The translations under genes were made by a program, and so were the position numbers. Under the pieces are notes generated by a model that was not told the DNA's origin, did not search any database, and saw nothing but the letters and a program-made list of their open reading frames with translations. A stretch of 7,756 bases of DNA. It comes from Gemmatimonadaceae bacterium (GTDB taxonomy: Bacteria; Gemmatimonadota; Gemmatimonadetes; Gemmatimonadales; Gemmatimonadaceae). The stretch is taken from positions 1-7,756 of the forward strand of contig JANXUN010000630.1 of NCBI GenBank assembly GCA_025356185.1, written 5' to 3'. Positions 1 through 7,137 of this stretch are shown in pieces (the first letter of the stretch is position 1; every line of letters starts with the position of its first letter).

Positions 1-1261
1 GTTTGATTGTGCGATACACGGCTGAATTGATAGGCACGAACAACAGACCAAGACCAAATCCGCGCACAAGCAGCGCCACGCGAACATCGCTTTCGCCAGC
101 GGAAGTCGTAAGATGTCCCATCATCCACATAGAGACGGCGAACAGTAGGACGCCGATCGCGATCAACACGCGCGCGTCGGCTTTCGGGTTCTTGCCGTTG
201 AGCATCGCGCCGCAAATCAGCGCACTCGCGCCGGTGGCGAGTCCGCCAGGCAACATCACCAACCCCGTCTCCGTTGGTGTGAAGTGCAGAATGCCTTGCG
301 CAAACAGCGGAAACAAAAACACGCCGCCGTACAGGCCAAAACCCAGCGCGACAAACAAAAACAGTCCGGCCGAAAGCGTTTTGTTTTTGAGCACGCGAAA
401 GTTCACTACGGGATGGGTGTTTTTCGGATGTAACTCCCACCACAACATCGTGCACAACGCGACGGTCGCAATGATCGCCAATCGAAAGATGAGTGGATCG
501 TCAAACCAGTCTTTCGCGTTGCCCTCTTCAAGAACGTACTGCAGGCTGCCGATGCCTACGGTGAGCAGGCCGATGCCCAGCCAATCGACATCGCCCGTGT
601 GCGCCAGTTGATCTGGCGGATCGCGCAAGAAACCGTTCACCAAAAACATCGACAGGATGCCGATGGGGACATTGATGAAAAAACACCACCCCCACGCGTA
701 GTTATCGGTGATCCATCCGCCGAGCGTGGGCCCCAGCGTCGGCGCGACAATAACGCCAAGCATGAACACAGCCTGCACCAGCCCCTGTTCTTCGGTCGGA
801 AAGATTTGTCGTAGCGTCGCCTGCGCAGTGGACAACAGCGCAGCGCCGCCTGCGCCTTGCAGAATACGCCAGAATACCAGCTCAACCAGCGAGTGCGACG
901 TACCGCAAAAAAACGACGAGATGATAAACAGCGCGATCGACGCCGTGAGATAACGTCGGCGGCCAAACCGCGATGCAAAAAACGCCGTCATCGGTAAGAA
1001 AATCACGTTGGCGAGGATGTAGCCCGTCGACACCCAGCCAATCTCTTCTTGCGTTGCGCTCAGATTGCCCGCCATCTGCGGAAGCGCGACGTTCACGATC
1101 GTGGTGTCGAGCACTTCCATGATCGCGGCCGTGATCAACCCTGCCAAAATGAGCCAGCGATAGCGGCGCACGAATTCGGCGGCCTCGCGCGCGCGATCAG
1201 CGCGGCCGCGATCAGCTTGAGCGCGGTGTTCGGCCGTGGTAGTTGTTGCGGTATGGGGCAT
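1..1261 (-). CDS. DHA2-family (EmrB/QacA-like) MFS drug efflux transporter, 3' end missing
   Basis: Inner-membrane proton-coupled multidrug exporter of the 14-helix DHA2 family. I translated 420 residues by hand from the minus strand with no stop; the C-terminus lies beyond the left window edge. Visible motifs: LDTTIVNVALP at residues 51-61 in helix 1 (hallmark of DHA2 exporters); a motif A variant, FASRFGRRR, at 95-103; motif B, WRILQGAGGA, at 131-140; and antiporter motif C, APTLGPTLGGW, at 173-183. Many hydrophobic helices follow. Family members are usually about 500-530 residues, so roughly 100 are missing. The start is the ATG at 1261-1259, preceded by a GGAG that is rather far away (14 nt). 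A GTG at 1171-1169 (residue 31), just before helix 1 and with GAGG 11 nt upstream, is a credible alternative because residues 1-30 are a charged, low-complexity tail. The gene is divergent from the metallo-hydrolase gene. Family call is secure; the exported substrate is unknown. Confidence 0.93.
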   Translation of the reverse strand, partial: MPHTATTTTAEHRAQADRGRADRAREAAEFVRRYRWLILAGLITAAIMEVLDTTIVNVALPQMAGNLSATQEEIGWVSTGYILANVIFLPMTAFFASRFGRRRYLTASIALFIISSFFCGTSHSLVELVFWRILQGAGGAALLSTAQATLRQIFPTEEQGLVQAVFMLGVIVAPTLGPTLGGWITDNYAWGWCFFINVPIGILSMFLVNGFLRDPPDQLAHTGDVDWLGIGLLTVGIGSLQYVLEEGNAKDWFDDPLIFRLAIIATVALCTMLWWELHPKNTHPVVNFRVLKNKTLSAGLFLFVALGFGLYGGVFLFPLFAQGILHFTPTETGLVMLPGGLATGASALICGAMLNGKNPKADARVLIAIGVLLFAVSMWMMGHLTTSAGESDVRVALLVRGFGLGLLFVPINSAVYRTIK

Positions 1262-1281
1262 CAGCTAGAACATTACTCCGT
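1243..1281 (+). promoter_or_regulatory. possible promoter region between the divergent transporter and hydrolase genes
   Basis: Only 20 bp (1262-1281) separate the two assigned start codons, so promoters must overlap coding sequence or the true starts lie further inside. A weak sigma70-like pair on the plus strand is TTGTTG (1243-1248), 17 nt spacer, TAGAAC (1266-1271). It would give a transcript starting only a few bases before the hydrolase ATG. The match to consensus is poor and this is a tentative call. Confidence 0.2.
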
Positions 1282-2214
1282 ATGACAACTCAGGCCAACG
1301 TGCCGACTCGCCGACCATCTCCAGCGGTGGGAGTGACGATCGCCGCGTTCGCGCTCCTTGTCTCGTGCTCCCACCTGATGGGCTCGAAGGCGAGTGCGAT
1401 ACAGTCCGGTGCGCTGCCCGGTCGCATGTACGCAGGCGGCGCTACCTGCACGGGCGCGCCGCACTTTTTGGTCCACGAGTACAACGCCGACTTTTTCGTG
1501 CTGCGTCAGCCCGCGTGTACCAACTACGAAAAGCCGTTTGTGTATCTGCTGTTTGGCGACAAGCGCGCCCTTCTCCTTGATACCGGTGCAGGCGGCATAG
1601 ATGTGGCCGCCGAGGTCGATCGCGTGGTGCAATCGTGGCGCGCACAGCATGGCAACCGGGAAATTGAACTGGTCGTCGCGCATAGTCACGGACACGGCGA
1701 TCATGTGGCCGGCGATTCCTTGTTTCGCGGAAAGGCTAACGTCACGTTGGTCGAAAAAGACACGGCGTCGGTACGCGCGTTCTTTGGCATAGCGAATTGG
1801 CCGACGGATCGCGGTGCCGTTGATCTTGGCGGTCGCGTGATCGATGTGATTCCGATTCCGGGTCATCAACCAGCGAGCATCGCGCTGTACGATCGGCGAA
1901 CGGGAGTCTTGTTGACGGGCGATACCTTTTACCCCGGCCGCCTGTACGTGCGAGATACGGCCGCATTTGCGAACAGCGTGCATCGATTGCGCGAGTTTGC
2001 CGACCAGCATCGCGTGGTGACGCTGTTGGGCACGCATATCGAGAATACAAGTACGCCCGGAAAGGACTATGTCGTCGGCACCAAGGATCAGCCCGACGAA
2101 CACGTGCTTCCGCTCACCGTCGCGCAGCTACGCACGCTCGATTCAGCCGTCAGCAGCATGCGTGGGCATTTCGCGCGCACCGTCCTTCCCCACTTCACGA
2201 TCTGGCCTCAGTGA
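1282..2214 (+). CDS. metallo-beta-lactamase-fold hydrolase, predicted lipoprotein
   Basis: A 310-residue MBL-fold metal-dependent hydrolase. The start at ATG 1282 gives a lipoprotein signal peptide: basic N-region (TRRPSP), hydrophobic stretch and lipobox LVSC with the acylated Cys at 29. An in-frame TTG at 1243 would add 13 residues and is less likely. The zinc-site motif HGHGDH is at residues 136-141 (H136, H138, D140, H141), followed by H195 (PIPGHQPAS), D214 (LLTGDTFYPG) and H252 (LGTHIEN). This is the full two-metal ligand set, so the enzyme should be active. C56 and C79 in the mature N-terminal part could form a disulfide. The product is expected to be membrane-anchored outside the cytoplasm. 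Glyoxalase II-like, lactonase-like and beta-lactamase-like activities share this fold and the sequence does not choose among them. Divergent from an efflux pump, which may hint at detoxification, but that is inference. Confidence 0.9.
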   Translation: MTTQANVPTRRPSPAVGVTIAAFALLVSCSHLMGSKASAIQSGALPGRMYAGGATCTGAPHFLVHEYNADFFVLRQPACTNYEKPFVYLLFGDKRALLLDTGAGGIDVAAEVDRVVQSWRAQHGNREIELVVAHSHGHGDHVAGDSLFRGKANVTLVEKDTASVRAFFGIANWPTDRGAVDLGGRVIDVIPIPGHQPASIALYDRRTGVLLTGDTFYPGRLYVRDTAAFANSVHRLREFADQHRVVTLLGTHIENTSTPGKDYVVGTKDQPDEHVLPLTVAQLRTLDSAVSSMRGHFARTVLPHFTIWPQ

Positions 2215-2287
2215 GCCAGCTTTGAAGCCATTGATTTCGGTTGGGTGACCGCTCGGGTTATCGACTTCACGCGTACCAGAGAATCTT

Positions 2288-3766
2288 GTGCCTCGCGTCC
2301 TCTCCAGTACCATGGTGCGTTCGTCCCTGCGCGCCGCCGCATGCGTCTCTTTCTGCGCCGCTGTGCTGCCATCGGTGCCCGCACTGAGCGCACAGGCGGC
2401 GCCGAAGCCGTCCACCACAGCGGCGCGTACGTCGGCCCGCATCCCGGTCGAAAAGTTTGTTCTTCCGAACGGCTTAACTGTTTTGTTCTCAGTCGACCAC
2501 AGCTCACCGGTCGTTGCGGTAGACGTTGAGCATCACGTCGGCTCCAAGAACGAAGAAGTGGGACGCACCGGATTCGCGCACCTGTTTGAGCACGTGATGT
2601 TCACGGGATCGGGACATGTCGCGTATGGAATGCACGACAAGCTAACCGAGGGGGTGGGAGGCTCGAACAACGGTTCGACGAATAACGACAAGACCAATTT
2701 TCATGAGTCGGTGCCGTCCAACTATCTCGAAACGGAATTGTGGCTTGAAGCCGATCGGTTAGGTTGGCTGCTCGATGCACTCGACCTGAACAAGCTGAAC
2801 GCGCAGCGCGATATCGTCAAAAACGAGCGGCGCCAAAGCACGGACAATCGGCCCTACGGACGCGTGGGCGAGATCATGGATTCGTACATGTATCCCGTCG
2901 GACACCCATACCACTGGCCCGTGATCGGATCGATGGAAGACTTAAGTGCTGCGTCGGAGGCCGACGTGAGGTCGTTCTTCAAGCAGTGGTATGGTCCCGA
3001 CAATACCGTGTTGGTGATCGCTGGCGATTTTGATATCGCGCAGGCCAAGCAGTGGGTGACTAAGTATTTCGGCGCAATTCCGCGCAGCCCTGCCGTGAAG
3101 CGACCCGTGGTGCCCGCCGCCAAGCTCGCGGCGTCACTGCGCTTTGTGTACGAAGACAACGTCGCACAACCGCAACTGTTCGTGAGCTGGCCCGGTGTTG
3201 GCGATAAGAGTGCGGACGTCGCCGCGCTTGATGTCATGGCAGCGATTGTGAGCGGTGATCGCACGCAGTGGTTATCGCAAGAGTTTGTGTTCAATCGCAA
3301 GTGGGCGACGCAGATTTCGCTGCGCAGCGGTAACAACGAAGATGTAGGAACGATTGATCTCACTATCGTTCCCACGCCCGGTACCGATCTCACGAAACTC
3401 GAAGCGGCGGTGGACTCGGTCTTCGGGCGCTTCATCAGCGAAGGGCCGACCGCAGAGCAAATGAAAAAGGCGACGGCGAGTATCGAGTTTGCCTCGTACA
3501 GCCGCTTGCAGTCGATGCTTGGAAAGGCAGCGACGCTCGCGAGCGGATGGATTTATCACGACGATCCCAGTTGGTATCAGACGGAACTCAAACAGACCAT
3601 GGCGGTGACGGCGGCCGACGTGAAGCGCGTTGCTGCGAAGTATTTGCGCGGCAATCGTATCGTCTTGAGCGCGGTGCCGATGGGTAAGAAAGAGATGGCG
3701 TCGAATCCCGGTCAGTCGACGTCCGTGACTTCCAAGTTTGCATCGAAGAAGGAGAGCGGATCATGA
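2288..3766 (+). CDS. M16B zinc peptidase, catalytic subunit, secreted
   Basis: A 492-residue insulinase/pitrilysin-family (M16) metallopeptidase. The inverted zinc motif HLFEH is at residues 98-102, with the third ligand E180 in VKNERRQ, matching the family pattern HxxEH followed about 77 residues later by Glu. The N-terminal M16 domain spans roughly 55-205 and the C-terminal M16_C domain about 215-395. The N-terminus is a Sec signal peptide ending near SAQA (residues 34-37), so the enzyme is likely periplasmic. Start: GTG 2288 has a weak AGAGAA (2278-2283) upstream; ATG 2312 (residue 9) also leaves a good signal peptide but lacks a ribosome site. The Arg/Tyr substrate-binding pair of the C-terminal domain is missing (V334 and T341 by my alignment) and is present in the next gene's product. 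Together with that ATGA-overlapping gene it likely forms a heterodimeric peptidase that degrades oligopeptides. The C-terminal tail is Ser/Lys-rich. Confidence 0.95.
   Translation: MPRVLSSTMVRSSLRAAACVSFCAAVLPSVPALSAQAAPKPSTTAARTSARIPVEKFVLPNGLTVLFSVDHSSPVVAVDVEHHVGSKNEEVGRTGFAHLFEHVMFTGSGHVAYGMHDKLTEGVGGSNNGSTNNDKTNFHESVPSNYLETELWLEADRLGWLLDALDLNKLNAQRDIVKNERRQSTDNRPYGRVGEIMDSYMYPVGHPYHWPVIGSMEDLSAASEADVRSFFKQWYGPDNTVLVIAGDFDIAQAKQWVTKYFGAIPRSPAVKRPVVPAAKLAASLRFVYEDNVAQPQLFVSWPGVGDKSADVAALDVMAAIVSGDRTQWLSQEFVFNRKWATQISLRSGNNEDVGTIDLTIVPTPGTDLTKLEAAVDSVFGRFISEGPTAEQMKKATASIEFASYSRLQSMLGKAATLASGWIYHDDPSWYQTELKQTMAVTAADVKRVAAKYLRGNRIVLSAVPMGKKEMASNPGQSTSVTSKFASKKESGS
3749..3754 (+). promoter_or_regulatory. 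strong Shine-Dalgarno site of the second M16 gene
   Basis: AAGGAG sits 8 nt before the ATG at 3763, inside the last codons of the first M16 gene. It is the clearest ribosome binding site in the window and fixes the start of the second gene. With the ATGA stop/start overlap it points to coupled translation and balanced subunit amounts. Confidence 0.8.
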
Positions 3767-5220
3767 AGCGCACACACATTACGTACGCGGCTGCGGCGAT
3801 GACGGTCAGTGCGTCGCTGAGCGCGACGTCGTTCGCACAAAAGGCATCGACTCTCGATCGCGGCAAGCAGCCAGCCGTCGGCGCGGCGCCAACGTTTAAA
3901 GTGCCATCGTGGACGGTGGATACACTGTCCAATGGTGTGCGTCTCGTTGTCGTCGAAAAGCATGACCTGCCGATCGTATCGTTGTCGATCCACTTTGCAG
4001 GTGGCACGGATCAACTGGGCACGAAGGCTGGCGTATCGGGATTTGTTGGATCGATGATGCGTGAAGGAACGTCGTTGCGTACCGCCGATCAACTCAACAA
4101 CGATCTCGCACTGCTGGGCACGGGGCTCCAGTTTGCGGTCGGTAACGAGAGCGGCGTTGCTGGATTTCAGTCGTTGTCGCGCACGTTTGATGCCACGCTG
4201 TCGGTGATGATGGACGTGATGCTGCACTCCACCTTTCCCGCTGACGCGCTCGAACGGTTACGCACGCAGTCGCTGTCTCAGTACACGCGCGCGCAGGACG
4301 TCGTGGGTACGATCGCCGCGCAGCTCACTCCCAAGTTGTTGTACGGCGATCAACCATACGGTCGCGTCACCAATGACGCTGATTTAAAGGCGGTCACGCG
4401 CGACGACATTGCCAATCTTGCCCGGGCATTTTTCGTACCCGTCAACGCGACCGCGTACATCGTTGGCGACATGACGCGCGCGCAAGCGAAGAGCACACTC
4501 GAGGCTGCGTTTAAGTCGTGGCCCAAGCGCGGCAACAAGTTGTCCGTCACGTACGCGGCCGCCCCCGCGCTCAACGCCACTACGATTTATCTCGTAGACA
4601 TGCCGAACAAGCCGCAATCGCAGCTTGTGTTGGGGCACACGGTTGCACCGGAGTATTCGCCCGACATGCCCAAAGCCGACGTGATGAACATGATCATGGG
4701 CGGACTGTTCCAATCGCGACTCAACGCGAACATCCGCGAAGCGAAAGGCTACAGCTACGGATTCAATTCCGGCATCGGTTGGCGCAAGGGTCCAGGCTCC
4801 GTGCGCGCACAAGGTGCCGTGACGCGCGAAAAAACCGACAGCTCACTCATCGAAGCGATGAAAGAGATTCGTGGCCTTACAGGCGCCGTACCTGTCACCG
4901 CCGATGAACTCACGGCGGCGAAAAACTCGCTCACGCTCAGCTTGCCGTCCACCGTGCAGTCCATCAACGGCATCTCGAGCGTCGTCTCGCGTGTGGTCGA
5001 CAACAACCTGCCCAAAGACTGGTGGGCGCAGTACATCGCAGGCGTCAACGCGACGACCTCTGCCGACGTGGCGGCGATGACCAAGAAGTACGTCGATCCG
5101 GACCATCTGGCGATTGTTATCGTCGGCGACGGGGCGAAAATCGACGCGGCGGTGCGAGCGACCAACATTGCGCCAGTGGTGCGACTGGATAAGACGGGTA
5201 AACCGATCATTCAGCCGTAG
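3763..5220 (+). CDS. M16B peptidase-like non-catalytic partner subunit, secreted
   Basis: A 485-residue M16-family protein. A Sec signal peptide is visible (MKRTH then an Ala/Ser-rich core, cleavage likely after SFA at residue 25), so it is exported to the periplasm. The zinc site is lost: where the first subunit has HLFEH this one reads GFVGS (residues 93-97), so both His and the Glu are replaced by Gly or Ser. In the C-terminal M16 domain it keeps the canonical Arg/Tyr substrate pair, R325 and Y332 within NIREAKGYSYG, which the first subunit lacks. This complementary division is the known arrangement of heterodimeric M16B peptidases and of mitochondrial processing peptidase-type pairs. The start ATG overlaps the previous stop (ATGA) and has a strong AAGGAG. 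The predicted role is to complete the substrate chamber of the catalytic subunit, not to cleave on its own. Confidence 0.94.
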   Translation: MKRTHITYAAAAMTVSASLSATSFAQKASTLDRGKQPAVGAAPTFKVPSWTVDTLSNGVRLVVVEKHDLPIVSLSIHFAGGTDQLGTKAGVSGFVGSMMREGTSLRTADQLNNDLALLGTGLQFAVGNESGVAGFQSLSRTFDATLSVMMDVMLHSTFPADALERLRTQSLSQYTRAQDVVGTIAAQLTPKLLYGDQPYGRVTNDADLKAVTRDDIANLARAFFVPVNATAYIVGDMTRAQAKSTLEAAFKSWPKRGNKLSVTYAAAPALNATTIYLVDMPNKPQSQLVLGHTVAPEYSPDMPKADVMNMIMGGLFQSRLNANIREAKGYSYGFNSGIGWRKGPGSVRAQGAVTREKTDSSLIEAMKEIRGLTGAVPVTADELTAAKNSLTLSLPSTVQSINGISSVVSRVVDNNLPKDWWAQYIAGVNATTSADVAAMTKKYVDPDHLAIVIVGDGAKIDAAVRATNIAPVVRLDKTGKPIIQP

Positions 5221-5453
5221 CTTTCTTTACTGTCTGGAGCGCGACCGACGGACCGGCAGCCGCAGCGAACGGGGGTCGAACGGCACAGAGGAAACCGACC
5301 AAACGCCCGGTCACCCCTAGAGGTAGTGCAAGAGGCAACGCTATTTGGTTTGATAGCATCCAACGAGGGGATCACGGATGCGCGTTCGGTGACTTAACAT
5401 CGGACGCGCGTGCTCGTCTCACCGCTGGATTCCTCCCTTTTCGCACTCTCGCC
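5221..5453 (+). other. 233-bp non-coding stretch and gspG leader with small inverted repeats
   Basis: No credible gene lies here. I see no clear rho-independent terminator for the peptidase pair (no GC hairpin followed by a T run) and no convincing sigma70 promoter, although one for the gsp operon should lie here. The stretch holds several short perfect inverted repeats: GACCGG 5251-5256 with CCGGTC 5307-5312; GCTAT 5340-5344 with ATAGC 5353-5357; GCATCC 5356-5361 with GGATGC 5376-5381; and GCGCGT 5380-5385 with ACGCGC 5404-5409. No known riboswitch class was recognised. Confidence 0.6.
5340..5409 (+). repeat. chain of three overlapping inverted repeats upstream of gspG
   Basis: Three potential stems follow each other and share bases. 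They are GCTAT/ATAGC (loop 8), GCATCC/GGATGC (loop 14) and GCGCGT/ACGCGC (loop 18). The first two share GC at 5356-5357 and the last two share GC at 5380-5381, so neighbouring stems cannot form fully together. ATCC (5358-5361) can also pair with GGAT at 5369-5372, giving a further alternative. The stems are short and chance occurrence in GC-rich DNA is possible. Confidence 0.35.
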
Positions 5454-5915
5454 ATGCCTGTGACGTCTCTTGCACGATATGCGCAGCGCGCGACCCGACG
5501 CCGCTCGGGCTTCACGCTGATCGAAATTCTCGTCGTGATCGTCGTCATCGCGATTCTTGCCACGCTGGTCGCGCCGAACATTTTTCAGCATGTTGGCGCG
5601 GCGAAGTCGGCAACCGCGAAGTCGCAAATAGAAATGCTCGGCGCCGCGCTTGATGCCTATCGACTGGACAACGGCGCATATCCCACCTCGCAGCAAGGGC
5701 TTCCCGCCCTGTGGGAAAAGCCAAGCATTGATCCGCCAACCAACTGGCGCTCGCCGTATTTGCGCAAACCGGTTCCGCTTGATCCTTGGGGACGCGCGTA
5801 CGTGTACGTCTATCCCGGACAGCAAAATCCGTCCAGCTACGATCTCGTGAGCTACGGCGCAGATGGAAAGATTGGCGGCGAAGGCGAAGACGCGGATATC
5901 GCGAGTTGGAAGTAG
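5454..5915 (+). CDS. gspG: type II secretion major pseudopilin GspG
   Basis: A 153-residue class III prepilin-like protein, the main subunit of the periplasmic T2SS pseudopilus that drives substrates through the outer-membrane secretin. The prepilin peptidase site is RRRSG|FTLIE with cleavage after G19 and the conserved Glu at position 5 of the mature protein (E24). A hydrophobic helix follows (about 25-42). The rest carries the classic GspG signatures: YPTSQQGLPAL (77-86), W98-x-x-PYL, KPVPLDPWG (105-113), and the C-terminal YGADGKIGGEGEDADI (134-149) whose Asp residues form the calcium-binding loop of the family. The 19-residue leader is a little longer than in many GspG proteins. The start ATG at 5454 lacks a clear ribosome site. 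First gene of the gsp cluster seen here, 19 bp before gspF. Confidence 0.96.
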   Translation: MPVTSLARYAQRATRRRSGFTLIEILVVIVVIAILATLVAPNIFQHVGAAKSATAKSQIEMLGAALDAYRLDNGAYPTSQQGLPALWEKPSIDPPTNWRSPYLRKPVPLDPWGRAYVYVYPGQQNPSSYDLVSYGADGKIGGEGEDADIASWK

Positions 5916-5934
5916 CGTCCTGAGCTGAGTCTCC

Positions 5935-7137
5935 GTGCCTACGTTTGCGTACTACGCAGTCGATCACGCCGGCAAACGTCTGCGCGGTTCTGAAAACGCG
6001 GTGAGTAGCGGCGCGCTCTCTCGCGCGCTCGAATCGCGTGGACTGTTAGTCGTTGAAGTTGCTGAAGCCACGGCGCAACAAGCCTCGGGTGGCGGCATGC
6101 GCTTTGGTCGCAAGCGCGAAGTACTCGAAGTCACCCGCGCGCTCGCATCGTTGCTTCCCGTTGGCATGCCACTCTCGCAAGCGTTGCGCGCGGCGGGTGG
6201 TGTTGCAACCGGAGATGTGAAAGTTGCGCTTGATGAGGTGCGCGCACGCGTCGAGCGCGGTGAAACGCTATCAACGGCACTTGCCGCGTATCCGCACATG
6301 TTTTCGCCGCTGTATGTGGGCCTTGTGCGCGCGGGGGAGCGCAGCGGTGATGTGGACAGCGCATTTGCGCGACTCGCCGAGCAGTTAGATCGCGACGAAC
6401 AGCTCCGTGGACGCATTTTGTCGGCGTCGATCTACCCGTTGTTGTTGGCGACTGCAGGTTCATTGGCGGTTAGCGTGCTGATGTTTTTCGTGCTGCCGCG
6501 ATTTGTCACACTGCTCGCCGGAAGCGGCGCCAAACTCCCCGCGTCAACGTCGCTGCTGTTGGCACTGTCGGGATTTCTGCAGCACTACTGGCCGTTCCTG
6601 TTAGCGATTCCCGTTGCCGTGGGCGCCATTGCGACATGGATGCGCTCTACGACAGACGGTGCGCGCGCATGGTCGAACACGTTGCTCGTCATCCCAGGTA
6701 TTCGAACGCTGCGTTCGTATGCGCTTGCCGCGCGATTTGCTCGACTGTTGGGCGTGTTGCTTGGCGGTGGCGCGCCGCTGCTGATGGCGCTCGACGATAC
6801 CATTGAATCACTCGGCGATCCGATCGCGCGCGACGACATCGTTCGCGTGCGCACGCGCGTGCGCGAAGGCAGTTCCCTGCGCGCTGCGGTTGCCGACAGC
6901 ACGTTGTTTCCTGCTCTGCTCGCGCAGTTGATTGGGGTGGGCGAGGACGCCGGTGAGCTGCGCGTGTTCTTGCTCAAGTCGGCCGACATTTTTGAAGAGC
7001 GCACCGAGCGTGCGACGCAACGACTCGCGGCGTTGGCCGAACCAGCGATGATTATCGTGTTCGGGGCGATCGTTGCATTTGTCGCGCTGTCGTTGCTGCA
7101 AGCGATCTACGGCATCAACGCGAACTCATTCAAGTGA
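5935..7137 (+). CDS. gspF: type II secretion inner-membrane platform protein GspF
   Basis: A 400-residue polytopic inner-membrane protein of the T2SS assembly platform, which couples the GspE ATPase to pseudopilus growth. The GTG start at 5935 gives the typical GspF N-terminus (MPTFAYYAVDHAGKRLRG). Two homologous T2SSF domains are visible, about 66-188 and 268-390. Each has a GE-x-x-G core: RAGERSGDVDSAF at 132-144 and GVGEDAGELRVF at 334-345. Three membrane segments are apparent at about 168-190, 215-235 and 370-392, as expected for the family, and the length is normal (about 400). No strong ribosome site precedes the start. Its TGA overlaps the ATG of the next gene (TGATG). Placement after gspG rather than before it differs from the usual gspE-F-G-H order. 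PilC of type IV pili is the close alternative, but the neighbours favour GspF. Confidence 0.95.
   Translation: MPTFAYYAVDHAGKRLRGSENAVSSGALSRALESRGLLVVEVAEATAQQASGGGMRFGRKREVLEVTRALASLLPVGMPLSQALRAAGGVATGDVKVALDEVRARVERGETLSTALAAYPHMFSPLYVGLVRAGERSGDVDSAFARLAEQLDRDEQLRGRILSASIYPLLLATAGSLAVSVLMFFVLPRFVTLLAGSGAKLPASTSLLLALSGFLQHYWPFLLAIPVAVGAIATWMRSTTDGARAWSNTLLVIPGIRTLRSYALAARFARLLGVLLGGGAPLLMALDDTIESLGDPIARDDIVRVRTRVREGSSLRAAVADSTLFPALLAQLIGVGEDAGELRVFLLKSADIFEERTERATQRLAALAEPAMIIVFGAIVAFVALSLLQAIYGINANSFK

Noticed and set aside
3..978. Plus-strand open frames across the left kilobase (for example 3-611) as genes
   Set aside because: They are antisense to the efflux transporter, whose minus-strand frame has clear DHA2 motifs; their products show no family features.
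1273..2103. 276-codon minus-strand open frame across the metallo-hydrolase gene
   Set aside because: Antisense to a gene with a full metal-ligand set; the product has no recognisable domain, and long antisense frames are common in GC-rich genes.
2854..3435. 193-codon minus-strand open frame within the first M16 gene
   Set aside because: Shadow frame with Ser/Thr-rich, non-family composition; the plus strand carries the M16 domain.
4755..5210. 151-codon minus-strand open frame within the second M16 gene
   Set aside because: Lies opposite the conserved C-terminal M16 domain and shows no independent support.
3763..5220. Second M16 gene as a decayed pseudogene because its HxxEH motif is missing
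   Set aside because: The frame is intact, with signal peptide, strong ribosome site and conserved Arg/Tyr motif, which fits a functional non-catalytic subunit.
5221..5320. Rho-independent terminator after the peptidase pair
   Set aside because: The T-rich bases come immediately after the stop with no hairpin before them, and the GACCGG/CCGGTC repeat has a 50-base loop and no T run.
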